A stretch of DNA of 64,000 nt, taken from positions 1,612,001 to 1,676,000 of the forward strand of contig JAJFPB010000009.1 of the NCBI GenBank assembly GCA_020881915.1, given 5' to 3'. A model generated the notes under the pieces. The model was not told the origin of the DNA, searched no databases, and worked only from the letters and a program-made list of their open reading frames with translations. A program made the position numbers and the translations under genes. Source of the stretch: Paramyrothecium sp. XJ0827 (taxonomy: Eukaryota > Ascomycota > Sordariomycetes > Hypocreales > Stachybotryaceae). Shown here piece by piece: positions 1 to 11,092 of this stretch; the first letter of the stretch is position 1; each line of letters starts with the position of its first letter.

Positions 1-1
1 A

Positions 2-2032
2 GCTTGGGAAAAGTTGCAGCAGCTATTAGGCTTAAGGGCGGTCAAAGAGTCGCTAAAAAGTTTGGTTGACACGCTGGAAACAAACTACCATCGCGAGTTA
101 CTCGAGGAGCCAATCATCCAGTACTCTCTGAACGAGGTGTTTCTGGGGAACCCAGGAACCGGGAAGACTACTGTAGCCGAGCTCTATGGACAGATACTTG
201 GCGAACTCGGCATTTTGTCCAATGGCGAGGTCGTGATAAAAAACCCGTCTGACTTTGTTGGTGCGGTCATTGGTGGCTCCGAGCAGCAGACAAATGTCAT
301 TCTTGCCTCGACGCTTGGAAAGGTCTTGGTCATTGATGAAGCGTATGGGCTATACGGCGGTAGTGGTTCAAAAGGAAGCAAGACAACCGACCAATTCAGG
401 ACCGCTGTGATTGATGTCATCGTCTCGAAGGTTCAGAACGTGCCAGGCGATGATCGGTGCGTTCTGCTGCTCGGCTATCAGGACAAAATGGAAGAGATGT
501 TTCAGAATGTGAATCCTGGACTCAGCAGACGATTCCCAATGAGTTCGGCGTTTGTATTTGACGACTTCACTCAGATTGAACTCGAAAAGATCCTGGACAT
601 CAGGCTGAAGGCGGAAGGCTTCGATGTCACGCCGGTAGCCAGAAAAGTTGGTATGGCAATGCTGGACCGAGCGAGGAATCGACCGCACTTTGGGAACGCT
701 GGAGAGATTGCCATATTGCTCAACGACGCTAAAGCTCGTCACCAAAAGCGTCTCACAGCAGGCCAGACAAAACGCCGCACAATGTTGGAAGCTGTAGACT
801 TCGATGAAGACCACGACCGGCTTGAGAATGCGGAAACGAATATCGTCAAATTGTTCGAAGGCACGATAGGCTGCGAGCGCATTATCGCGACTCTACAAGG
901 TTACCAACAAGTTGTCAAAGCAATGACCGCCCTAGGACTTGATCCCAAAGAGAAAATCCCATTCAACTTTCTGTTCCGAGGACCACCTGGCACTGGAAAG
1001 ACATCAACAGCGCGCCGGATGGGAAAGGGTTTTTACGATGCTGGCTTCCTAACCGAAGCCAAGGTAGTAGAGTGTTCAGCCTCTGATATGATTGGGCAAT
1101 TCGTTGGACACACTGGACCTAAAGTGCGTGAATTACTCGACAAGGCGCTTGGGAGGGTGTTGTTCATTGATGAGGCCTACAGATTGGCAGAGGGTCACTT
1201 CGCAAAAGAGGCCATAGATGAGCTTGTGGATGCGGTCACGAAAGAGAAGTACTACAAGCGCATGATCATTATTCTGGCGGGCTATGAACAGGACATCAAT
1301 CGCCTGATAAACGTGAACCCCGGGTTGACGAGTAGGTTTCCGGAATCGACCGACTTCCGGAGTCTGACGTCCGAGGAGTGCTTCGACTTAATGGCAAAGC
1401 TCTTGGTCAAGGAGAGAACAGTTTTGGAGGCGAAGGGGAAAGGATCGATGGACGTGTCATGCTTCCAGACTCCTTCGGCTTGCTTCCGGGCCAATGTGTG
1501 CAGCATGTTTGACGCGCTTTCGGAGCAAGCGAGCTGGGCAAGCGCTCGGGACGTTGGGATGCTTGCAAGTGGATTGTTCCAAATCGCAATCAAAACAGCA
1601 ACTGGGACACCTAAGCCGGTGGTCACAGTGACTGAGGCACTAGTCAAGCAAGAAATGGAAAAAATGGGTAAGGAGAGAGAGAATCGTGGCAGAAACTCTG
1701 GCTCGCGCTTCGAAGCCTTGTGGCAAGATCTGCCCACACAAAATGCATCAAATGATCCGACTGGACCAGCAAACACGAGTTCAAACCAAAAGAGCACGGA
1801 CACGAAGAACTCGGGAGATTCAGACGACACTAACCAGAGCCACAGCGACAAGATGGCTGGATCCCCGAAGAGCCATCCAAAATTGGCTACCAGAGATGCA
1901 GAAGTGAGTGACGAAACCTGGAACCAGCTGGTGGCAGACGCTGAGGCAGAGGAACAACGCGAGCGAGATCACCGTGCGAGACTCAGGGCAGAAAAGGAAG
2001 CCAAGGAAGCGAATGATAACGCGGTGCGATAA
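2..2032 (+). CDS. Tandem AAA ATPase (CbxX/CfxQ, SpoVK-like), 5' end outside window
   Basis: The frame is open from the first bases of the window, so only the C-terminal part of the protein is visible. Two AAA modules are seen. The first has Walker A GNPGTGKTT near residue 46 and Walker B VLVIDEAYGLY near residue 100. The second has Walker A RGPPGTGKTS near residue 325 and Walker B VLFIDEAYRL. A long charged, Ser/Asn-rich and Glu/Arg-rich tail follows. This is the CbxX/CfxQ-type AAA family that is expanded in filamentous fungi, often as large proteins with several AAA repeats; substrates of the fungal members are unknown. The frame stops at TAA 2030-2032, but family-like sequence continues in the same frame to 2206 (next entry), so this stop is probably premature. 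No intron is seen in the visible part. The identification is firm; whether the gene is functional is uncertain. Confidence 0.85.
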   Translation, partial: AWEKLQQLLGLRAVKESLKSLVDTLETNYHRELLEEPIIQYSLNEVFLGNPGTGKTTVAELYGQILGELGILSNGEVVIKNPSDFVGAVIGGSEQQTNVILASTLGKVLVIDEAYGLYGGSGSKGSKTTDQFRTAVIDVIVSKVQNVPGDDRCVLLLGYQDKMEEMFQNVNPGLSRRFPMSSAFVFDDFTQIELEKILDIRLKAEGFDVTPVARKVGMAMLDRARNRPHFGNAGEIAILLNDAKARHQKRLTAGQTKRRTMLEAVDFDEDHDRLENAETNIVKLFEGTIGCERIIATLQGYQQVVKAMTALGLDPKEKIPFNFLFRGPPGTGKTSTARRMGKGFYDAGFLTEAKVVECSASDMIGQFVGHTGPKVRELLDKALGRVLFIDEAYRLAEGHFAKEAIDELVDAVTKEKYYKRMIIILAGYEQDINRLINVNPGLTSRFPESTDFRSLTSEECFDLMAKLLVKERTVLEAKGKGSMDVSCFQTPSACFRANVCSMFDALSEQASWASARDVGMLASGLFQIAIKTATGTPKPVVTVTEALVKQEMEKMGKERENRGRNSGSRFEALWQDLPTQNASNDPTGPANTSSNQKSTDTKNSGDSDDTNQSHSDKMAGSPKSHPKLATRDAEVSDETWNQLVADAEAEEQRERDHRARLRAEKEAKEANDNAVR

Positions 2033-2206
2033 CGCATTTTGGAGGAGTTGATTGCGGATGAGGAGCGGAGGCAGAAGGAAGAAGAGATGAGGAAGAAGCT
2101 GAAGAAACAGGGGCGATGCCCAATGGGGTACGCCTGGATCCGGCAGCAGCACGGATGGCGTTGTGCTGGAGGATCACACTACGCCTCGGACTCGGAGCTC
2201 AGGTGA
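2033..2206 (+). pseudogene. C-terminal segment of the AAA gene, separated by an in-frame stop
   Basis: Directly after TAA 2030-2032 the same frame stays open for 57 codons up to TGA 2204-2206. It encodes a Glu/Lys/Arg-rich helix followed by a Cys-containing end with the pattern GRCPMGYAWIRQ then GWRCAGGSH. As I recall, fungal AAA proteins of this type commonly end in such a CP-G-W-I, CAGGSH segment, so this looks like the authentic C-terminus. The interrupting codon lies in the context CGA-TAA-CGC and would be CAA (Gln) before one C-to-T change in a CpA context, the change favoured by RIP. The alternative is that translation ends at 2032. The last codons, AG|GTGAGC at about 2202, could also be a splice donor. 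Confidence 0.55.
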
Positions 2207-3338
2207 GCGTTTATAATAAGAGCGCGCGTTTGTTGAAGAAGTCATAATTTCCAAACATGACATGTCACCAAAAGTTAGAAACTTTTAAGCATCCCTCTTG
2301 CCTCTTAACTGGATACATGATCTTAGATGCTTGAGGTAGTTGATCATGTACAGACCTGCGGATTGCGAATCAACCGGCTTCCAATAAGTACATTTCTGAA
2401 ACGGACATGGACATTCTGAGGCCTGCTTTTTGATTACGTACAACTTTATGGAAGACACCGTGATACTACGTCAGCGAGTCGTTATAGCAAAGTGTTTGAC
2501 AGCTCGAAGAGCCATGCTCCAGCGAATAGGCTTGGCGCAGAGCGGGGATTGCAGGAATGTTGGATCATACGAGGCAATGATCCAGACAAAGCTCGACTGC
2601 TTAACTCAAGAATGAACAATTCATGACTTCCCTGAACAATTGTCCGACGGGTTTAACCAATTGAGATTGCTGGGAACAAGTTGACGTGCTCGGGCGGGGT
2701 CAAGAGACCGCGCTCCTCTGACCAGGGACCGAGCTGTAGTCCGAAAGTGGGACATTCTAGCATCTGGCAAATCATGTAAGAGAGACGAGGGGTTCCTACG
2801 GATCGATGAACATCTGAGTGCGGGGATGGGGGAGCTATATCGAGGGGAACTCCAAGCATGATGTTGGCGATCGGCAGCCAATGCCTCCATTTTCAAGACC
2901 AAATACCCGTAAGTGATGGAAAATTGTCCAAAATCAACAAGTGTATAGCTGCAAAAAGCCCGCCCATGGCAAAATGGAGAAGGAGAAGTGAAAACTTGCA
3001 GGGTTTACCACGCACTTGGGGAAATGATGATTGAGATGACCGCACAATGGGGAAACATCAACCAGGCAAGTGCCGACAAATTAGGCTATTGCGGAGTTGA
3101 TGTGGGGTAATAGCCGTCGGATCCAGCGAGAACTTCAGAACTTGTCCTCATTCACCGGCCTGGGAGTGAGAACGAGAGTGGTGAGGTGTAGTTTCGGCAC
3201 AAAGACGGCTTCCTAATTCTCCGGCTGCCATTTTGAGGAGGTGATCAACCTCGGAATGGGTATAAGAAGGTGGCAATTCGTTGATGGCTGCTGGTGCCTG
3301 GGTACACATTCGTATCCATCACGACTACGACCATCACA
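2207..3338. other. Intergenic region with no supported gene
   Basis: Only short open frames without recognisable domains or convincing codon use are present. A TATAAG-like box lies at about 3259, roughly 80 bp before the ATG of the fucosidase gene, and may be part of its promoter. Confidence 0.5.
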
Positions 3339-5880
3339 ATGCGTCTTACTGCCGTCTTCGTGCCTGTTCTGGCCTGCATGGTCAGAGCAATCACTGCGAA
3401 CCCCAACACCCGGCTATGGTATGATGCGCCTGCGAAGCTTTGGACAGATGCTTTGCCGGTGGGAAATGGCTTCGTTGGAGCCATGGTCTTTGGAGATCCC
3501 ATTGAAGAACGAATGCAAGTCAACGAAGACTCAATCTACTCGGGTGGCTTCCGAAACCGGGTCAACCAGAATGCTCTGGAGACTTTGCCCGAGGTTCGCG
3601 AGCTCCTTGCGTCTGGCCGCGTCGCAGCCGCCGAGAAGCTTGCGAAGGTCGGCTTGACAGCCACGCCCCAGTCGATCCGCCATTACGAGACGCTGGGTGA
3701 GATGCGGCTCGAGTTTGACAACACACGGAGCTACGACAAGGCAACGTACAGGCGTTGGCTGGACCTCGAGACAGCCATAGCTGGCGTCAACTTCACGGTC
3801 GGCAACACCAAGTATACGCGCGAGATATTTTCTTCATATCCCGACAAGGTCTTGGTTCAACACATAGCTGCCCAAGGAAGCCAAAAACTTGGTTTCAATA
3901 TCCGTGTCCATCGTCCTTTCGGCGGTGGCAACAGCGCCTCCGATCGCGACTACAACGACAACAAGGACACGACCTACATGGTGGGCGGCACCCAGAGCTT
4001 GGACCCAATCGAGTTCGCCACGGCTCTGACGATAAAGACGGATGGCAACCTCCGCGCAATCGGCGAATTCCTTGTCGTCGAGAACGCAACCGAGGCCACG
4101 GCCTTCTTTGCGGCCGCAACTAGCTATCGCCACGAAGACCCCCTGGCGGCGGTGACAGAGACATTGGACAAGGCCAAGAAATACAGCTACCAAGAACTCC
4201 GCAGCAGACACTTGGAAGACTACCAGTCGCTATTTAATACTGTTTCGCTTGAGTTGGGCGGCGAGAACACTAGCGGTTCGGATCTCCCAACCAACAAGCG
4301 AGTCAACGCAACGCAAGCCGGTGCCAACGACCCTGGCCTGTCCGCCCTTCAATTCCAATATGGTCGCTATATGCTGATCGCGTCTTCAAGAGAGGGCTCT
4401 CTTCCTGCCAACCTGCAAGGTATTTGGTGTGCGGAGTTCGAGTCAGCCTGGGGATCCAAGTATACCGTGAACATCAAGTAGGCAAATGGCAGCGATAATC
4501 CACGTGGGTAACCTGACTGACCTCCCACTAGCCTCCAAATGAACTATTGGCCTGCCGAAGTCACTGGCCTGTCTAGTTTGCATAACCAGCTTTTTGACCT
4601 CATGGATCTCATGCACAAAACTGGCAAGAACACGGCCAAAGAGATGTATGGAGCAAATGGCTGGGTGGGTCAATCTGGAGCCCCGTCAACGTGAAGATTA
4701 GTGACTAACCACCGCGTAGATGAGCCATCACAATACTGACTTGTGGGGAGACACCGCACCCGAAGACCGATATCTTCCAGCTACATACTGGACTTTGTCA
4801 TCTGGCTGGCTTGCCACCCACATTTTGGAACACTATTGGTATACTGGTGATAAAGATTTCCTTCGATCCAAAGTCGAGATTCTTTCCGATGCCATCCAAT
4901 TCTATCTCGACACCCTGCAAGAATATGATGTGAACGGCAAGACATATCTTGTGACAAGTCCGTCGGTCTCTCCCGAAAACACGTACAGACTGCCCGACGG
5001 TACATCCACCTCAATGGCGATTGGTCCTGCTTGCGATTTCCAGATCTTGCGAGATCTTTTTGTTGGTTTCACGGATGCAGTAGCAACCCTTGGCGACTCA
5101 GAGGTCGATAACGGCTTTTTGGACGACATCCAGAGCGCGTTGGAGAGATTCCCACCGCACCAAATCTCCAAGCGTTATCCTGGTGTACTTCAAGAATGGA
5201 TCGAAGACTTCCAAGAGGCGGCCCCCGGACATCGCCACGTGTCGCACCTTTACGCCCTGCACCCAGGTTCTCAAATCCCGCCTCCCGGCGCACCTGGCCA
5301 CAACAAGACAATCTGGGACGCTGCCCGCCGTACACTTGACTATCGCCTCCAAAATGGAGGTGCAGGTACTGGCTGGTCGCGTGCCTGGACGATCAATTGG
5401 TTTGCTCGGCTTCTGGACAGCAAGAAGCTCTCAGAAAACATTTTCCAGTTCTTCAACTCCAGCGTTTACCCAAACCTGTTCGACGCTCACCCACCTTTCC
5501 AAGCCGATGGAAACTGGGGCTTCACAGCTGGCGTAGCCGAGGCACTTATCCAATCGCATGTTCGTGACGAGGATGGCGTAAGACAAGTCTGGCTGCTTCC
5601 CACACTTCCGGAGAAGTGGTCATCCGGGAAAGTCACCGGCCTGGTCGCTAGGGGTGGTTTCGTCTTCGACTTGTCGTGGAGCAATGGTCAATTGACCAGG
5701 TTCAAGATGAAGAGTCGCCTGGGTGGACAAGTTGATGTTAGATATGGCTCAAGTGACAATGCTCGGGGCAGAATCGCGACGAATGCTAGGCTCAGGGCAA
5801 AACCACTGGATAAGGACAATGAAGCCAGAATTACCACGGATAAGAACGGGGACTATGAGTTTGATATCAATTGGGAATGA
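3339..5880 (+). CDS. Secreted alpha-L-fucosidase, glycoside hydrolase family 95
   Basis: GH95 enzymes release alpha-1,2-linked L-fucose (some members act on galactose) from glycans such as xyloglucan side chains. The model has three exons: 3339-4477, 4532-4664 and 4720-5880. The introns (54 and 55 nt) have donors GTAGGC and GTGGGT, and phases join cleanly to 810 aa, a normal GH95 length. The ATG at 3339 was chosen because it opens a signal peptide (MRLTAVFVPVLACMVRA) just before the conserved LWYDAPAKLWTDALPVGNG start. The N-x-N pair, N378 and N380, is rebuilt exactly across intron 1 before the NYWPAE motif. By motif it matches the catalytic Asn pair of the Bifidobacterium enzyme AfcA. E583 in LQEWIED is the likely general acid and D687 in FQADGN its partner. 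The gene converges on proline dehydrogenase, 188 bp away. Confidence 0.93.
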
Positions 5881-6068
5881 TATTGGCTCAATTTGTCATC
5901 TGTGAGAAGGCCCAAATAGAGATGAAGATGAGATGCTCCAGCCGTTGCCGTCTTGCAAGCGAAGTTTTGCAAAATTGGGCGACAAGGTGCTCATAAATCG
6001 AAGCCCTAGAATGTTCATGGACTAATCTTTTGTTGAAACAAATCCGTTGTAATCAGTCAAGGAAGTAT

Positions 6069-7670
6069 TTACACGGTGAATGTGGCTTTCAGGCGCCTCC
6101 AACACTCCCTCTTCACTGCTGTGTACTCATCAGTTGTCCTCAGAACGGCATCTCTGTTCTCCACCGCCCTTCTGAGCAGATAAGCCAAACATTCACTAAG
6201 GGTGCCCCAAGTCGAACACTTGAAGACATCCGACCCAGCTTGGTGCCACTCCTTGTCTTGCAACAGCGAGAAACTAACCTCGTCCGACATGCCGTGTAAT
6301 TGCGCAAACGCAACGGGTACAGTCGGAAGGCCCGCGGAGATTCGCTGTCGGTGTAGGCGCTGCGCATTTATCACGCTCTCGCGGTTGTGGGTGCAGACGA
6401 GGAGATTGACTGAAGGAAATGGCTTGGAGGCTGATTTGTTGCCGTCGAAGCCCCCGAGCTGCTGTTGGAGAGCTCCGCGGGCAATGCCATTGTAAGCATC
6501 GTCGGTAGCTTGCTTTGTTTCGTGAATCAGACTCCGGTCCTCAGATAGTATATAGGCGCCTCTGACAATCTTGAGTCCAAGGGTAAACTTCTGTTCGCTT
6601 GCGCATGCGAGATGCTGAGCTATAGTGATTGGCGTGCTGCGGAGGTAGCACTGATAAGTGTTGTACACGGCAGCAAAGCCGTTTTGGTTGAACTTTCTCA
6701 TTAAATCAAGTGTAATTTGATCAATCCCCTTCTGAAAATACTGGGACTCTGCGTCGACTATGAGCCTGATTTTGCGCCGTCGACAAGTTTCGGCTATTTC
6801 GTCCAAAGCCTTCAACAATTGTTGTGGCGGAGGCTCATTGGCAGCTAACGCGGAGGTGACTGTAAATCCAGCGCCGGTAAGCCTAACAACGCCTCGGTTA
6901 GTATTTTAAAACGCCAATGAGTACAATCAGACGCACTTGATGGCTAGAAAGTCTCCTTCTCCAACCATGTGCGCCGAGGCAAGGCATCCAAGCTTCCAGT
7001 TCTCGATATCAAGGTCTGCTTGAAGATCGGTGCCGCGACCCGTTGATGCCGCCTTCTGACTTCCTTGCCCATGCAAAGTTTTGGTTTTGTGGTCAAAGAC
7101 GGTTTCTTTTGCGTAGGTGATGATCACGCCGCGGAAGCCAAGGTTCTTGAACCGCTGAGCACAAGCTCTCGTCTCATTTTCAGTCACACCAGCACAGAAC
7201 TGGTCATAAAAAGTCCTTTTGAGGATCCAATGTAGCACGGCATTCCGCTCTACATTGAATAAAACACCCCGATTATGCTTGAGAAGGAATTGGAGGAAAG
7301 ACAGCGAAGGTAAAAGCAAGACACGATGGGAGGAGATTGTGGAAACTAGGAGCGACCTTAGGAGCATCCCCAGCGGCAAAACGGATAGCGGATAGCCACC
7401 AACAGCAGTTTTGTTTGCCTTTAATCCTACGGTCGTCAATTTGTCCTTCAGTGCGTCGACATGTGCGGCCTTTGTTGTGTTCGATCGAGTGCTTGAGATT
7501 GTGTATCTCGGACTCTCAGGGGTGACCCTTGGCCTCCCAAACTGTGCAGCGATGCACCCGGAACCTAGGGACCCCCAATTAATATGGCTGGCAGGTGAAG
7601 ATCTAAGCGCAGGTCGAAACATTTTTTCTTGATTACATGCAATAAGATTTCGTGCTCTGAATTGGGACAA
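6069..7670 (-). CDS. PUT1: Proline dehydrogenase (FAD-dependent, mitochondrial)
   Basis: This enzyme oxidises proline to pyrroline-5-carboxylate in the mitochondrion, the first step of proline use. The two exons are 7670-6937 and 6882-6069. The 54-nt intron has donor GTGCGT and acceptor TTGTTAG, and splicing rebuilds FLAIKLTGAG, a conserved strand of the PRODH barrel. The product is 515 aa from the first ATG, or 499 aa from a second ATG at 7622; either gives a basic, Ser/Arg-rich N-terminus suited to mitochondrial import. Diagnostic pieces include FYDQFCAGVTENE, RLIVDAESQYFQ, YNTYQCYLR, LKIVRGAYI and the C-terminal LAYLLRRAVENRDA, which match the FAD and substrate-binding parts of fungal PRODH. 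The usual partner, P5C dehydrogenase, is not nearby. The start codon is the only uncertain part. Confidence 0.92.
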
Positions 7671-9076
7671 GATGATACTAAGTATGGGGGAAACCGGGGA
7701 TTATTTCAAGCCTCAGACCAGGCCCCCCTCACGTCGATGGAGCACAGAGCGAACGTGAATGTCTTTTAGTATCTTTACCCAGCTACTTCTTGTAGAGCAG
7801 ATATAAACCTTAACATCTACGCTTCGAGTCTCTTATCATCCTACTCCGCAATTGGAGCGGGGGTTGGGCGTGGTCGCGTGAACCCCCGGCGGTTTGCTGC
7901 GGCTCACGTTGCTCAACCTGCAGATCGGCCAAAGCTAATCATGCAGACCGAGCTGCTCTGTAACTGCGATTCGTGCTCTTCTACGGCGAAGGTGATAGCG
8001 CATGGGACGCTGGGGTATCTGCATCACGGATTTCCGTCCCGACGCCGTCGTCGACTCCCCTGCAAATTGTTATCAGAGCCCAACCACTCAAGGTGCCTTG
8101 AGATTGGAGCCTCTTCCCTGTCCTTGAAGCTCTTCTCTAACCTTCCAACACGTATGAGGGGCGTGGTGGGGGCTTCTAATCTTTCTCCACGGACCCTATC
8201 ATCCCGTGTAGAGCCCCGGTCGTTCCGGGAATAATCCCACAGATACGGCCGAGCAGTCGTCACCCCTCATCTTAAACCTTGAAGGACGTCCAATCAAGAC
8301 AGGCAAATTCTATCACGGGTCATTCAATTGCAAAGGACATCATTATTCCATGGCAAGGCTTTATTATAATAGAAGACGAAATAGTCGTCGTGTTCAACTG
8401 AAAGCCAAGCTACCACTCTCGAAAGTGTCACTCTTCATTAACCTATAGTTCTAGTTGACTTCAACTACAGTGGGAACATAACCCGATGCGCTAACTGCAG
8501 AGTGACGAAGCTCGTTACACCCTCAAAGGCTATTGTCATGAACGTAATGCGCCATCAGACCAATGGACCACTATTTGCATTCAGTTATTGCTTCGTTGAG
8601 GCATTCCCGCATCTCATCTTGTCGAATGTTGCTGATGCTCGCTTGGCTCGGCATGTTTGATGCAATATTATCTTCGGGGAACTCGGATCATCACCGAAGA
8701 GCACTCTGATCCACATTTCTTCTCGCGTCAATATGCTAAGTCATTTACAGTATTGAAGCTAGTCTATGGAGAAGATATAAGGTTCCCCAGAGGCGTACAG
8801 ACATGATCTCACCACCGCAGCGTGAATCAGAAAAGCCTAAGGCGGATCAATCACATTTAACTTATTCGCCGTTTTCGGATCTCAGCGACAACAGCTTGCA
8901 GTAATTTTCATGAGGTGCGCTTTAACCCAATGTATTCGCTAATCGTAGCGGAGTTCTACGCAAGACCAACCGGTGTGTTGTGTCTTCGATATCTCCGCTT
9001 TTGGATGGCTTATGAGCTCAGATCGGTCGCGTTTACTAAGAATGTAAGCAAATGCAGCGCACGACAACAATGTGAC
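7671..9076. other. Intergenic region, 1.4 kb, no supported gene
   Basis: An open frame of 118 codons at 7878-8234 (plus) is Arg/Ser-rich and has no recognisable motif. The stretch from about 8270 to 8900 is mildly AT-rich and closed in all frames. I see no RNA gene or repeat. Confidence 0.5.
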
Positions 9077-10399
9077 TCAGCTACCAATCCCCATCATGAT
9101 GAGACCGAACTCATCGGCTTCGGCTAACCATCTTTCTGCTCTTGGATTGAGCGTGACGCCAGTTGTGATATCGAAGAACTCTCCTTGCAGATACGGCTGA
9201 CCGTCCCATCGCGCGAGCCATCTTTTATAGCGAGATTCCCATTCCTCTACAGTGGAAGCCTGCCACAACACCTTGGCAGCGGGAGCCAGCATGAATCGAA
9301 GTTCCTGACAGTCGTACGACTGCACTCCATGATAGCCCGAATACGCCCAGTGGATGAGATAGAGTGAAAGAACAGCGCGGTGCTTGCAGGTCACATTGAT
9401 CCATGCGTTCCAGCTCGGGCGCGTTCCAGCCCGCTCCTCGTGCAAAAATAGGCCATTGTTGACTACATGCTGTACCGTGGATCGTATTCTGTGGAAGATG
9501 CTATAGTCGGTGGGGGTAACTTGTCTCCAACCTCTATCCGGGGATAGGATAATGACTGTATACATGACAAGCGCTTGAAGCGCAGCAACGAGTAGATGCT
9601 CGTCGTATGATTGAAACTGCGAAATATGAGCGAACTGGCGGGACTCGAAGTATACACGTACCTGCTTCAGCAGAGACTCGACCTCCATCACAACGGCATC
9701 GTGCACCAGTTTCCCCGATCCTTTGGATTGGTTGTGCCACATCTTCGTCAAGGTGATGCAATGCGACAAGGGTTGCGGCAGTGATTCTCCAGCCAACTGA
9801 GAGTGGTGGAATAATGGCGGTGGCTGAAATTCCTCGGCTAACATGGTTGGCCAAGTTCGTATCACGCGCAAAATCAGCTCTATGCTGTGCAGAGCCAACG
9901 GCGATATTTGTGTTGCTGTTGGTGGTGTGAGGATGGATGACATAGTGCCAGAAAGGGGATCGTGTGAAGCGCCGTGTGTTGCATGGTTGAGATCATCTAA
10001 AGAGGAAAAGAAGAACTCATCAAAAGGTTCTGTTACGATTTCGTCTATCGTACTTCGAGAGGATGGTGCAATTTGGGCCCGAGTATCAGAAATCAACCTT
10101 GCGGAGGACTGCTCTGATCCAACGGTGTCTACATCGTCGTAGGAGCAAACCAATCTCTGCTCAATACATCGGTTGCAGTTTGGGCGCTCCAGGCTGCACC
10201 TTGCTTTCTTGATCACGCATTCAGCGCACGCCTTTCGTCGACGCAGACCTGATTGTGGCCTTTTGCATGTGACTCTGGCGTGTCGGTTAAGCGACGATTC
10301 TTCGCGCGGTTAGCCAATATCAAAGCACAAACACTCAATTTGCACGTTCAACGTACTGTGACCAAAACTTGCCCCACAGACTCGGCAATGAAACGTCAT
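9077..10399 (-). CDS. Transcription factor with C2HC finger plus Zn2Cys6 binuclear cluster
   Basis: This is a nuclear DNA-binding regulator of 421 aa. The first exon (10399-10357, 43 nt) is too short to stand out and encodes MTFHCRVCGASFGH. A 57-nt intron (10356-10300, donor GTACGT, branch GCTAAC) leads into exon 2 (10299-9077). The join gives a finger C-x2-C-x12-H-x4-C, where the last ligand is Cys, not His. A basic linker (KRPQSGLRRRK) follows, then a Zn2Cys6 cluster C-x2-C-x6-C-x6-C-x2-C-x6-C (CAEC ... CNRC ... C). The rest resembles the loosely conserved regulatory half of fungal C2H2/Zn2Cys6 proteins and ends in ERWLAEADEFGLIMM. Without the small exon the protein would lack the first finger and the first two cluster cysteines. 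The target is unknown. The nearest gene, a divergently oriented or co-directional SDR, lies 0.7 kb upstream. Confidence 0.88.
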
Positions 10400-11092
10400 G
10401 ATGTGTAAAGCATTCACACCAGTAAGAACGCTTGCAGTTAGTAGGCATCCAGAGGGACGTTGAAGGTTGGGCAGAGACTACACCGCCTTGGGTTGCGACT
10501 TCGCTTGCGGAACCAGTGCCGGAACTGGGAGTTCCGGGTTGTGTAAGACCTAATGCTATTAAGGCAGCTGGTAGCTCATCCTTTCTGACAAGGACCCACT
10601 ATTACGATGTGCAGGCGATGGTCGGGACACTGGTTATCTCCATTTTCCTTCAAGCCTTGACTGCGATAAGATACTTCAATCCGTATGTCCTTCTCCTCGT
10701 GTAGGTAATACATTTTCTAATCTATATCTCATATCGCGGTTCGGAAACCCTTTCCTGGGTAAAGGACTGGGAGATTTGCATCTGTGATTATGGTGTAAAT
10801 GGGGCTACAGGAATCGCCTCGCGTCGTCTTTTGACATTTCTAAGCGACCCTAGGTACTTTAATCCATTATGCAATGTAGAATCTTTCAAGTGCTTGAAAG
10901 CTTCAAATTTAGTGAAGATAGAATAGGTCAAACCATTGTCAAGATGCAGACGCGGTCTTGTTTGGAGATCTCAATGTGGTAGCCCATCGGATGTAGCGAC
11001 ATTGACATGGTCTCAAAGTAGGAACGATAAAGATGCTTTGTCAATTCTTACGACTAGACTTGAGGAAGCCAAACTATTATAAGCCACCATGC
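10400..11092. other. Intergenic region with no supported gene
   Basis: This is upstream of the regulator and downstream of the SDR. A 90-codon frame (10432-10704, plus) has no motif. The DNA becomes AT-richer after about 10720. It presumably holds the regulator promoter and the SDR terminator. Confidence 0.45.

Noticed and set aside
7878..8234. 118-codon plus-strand open frame
   Set aside because: Arg/Ser-rich, no motif, no promoter or splice support; probably chance.
10432..10704. 90-codon plus-strand frame upstream of the regulator
   Set aside because: It has one hydrophobic stretch but no family pattern; it lies in a promoter position.
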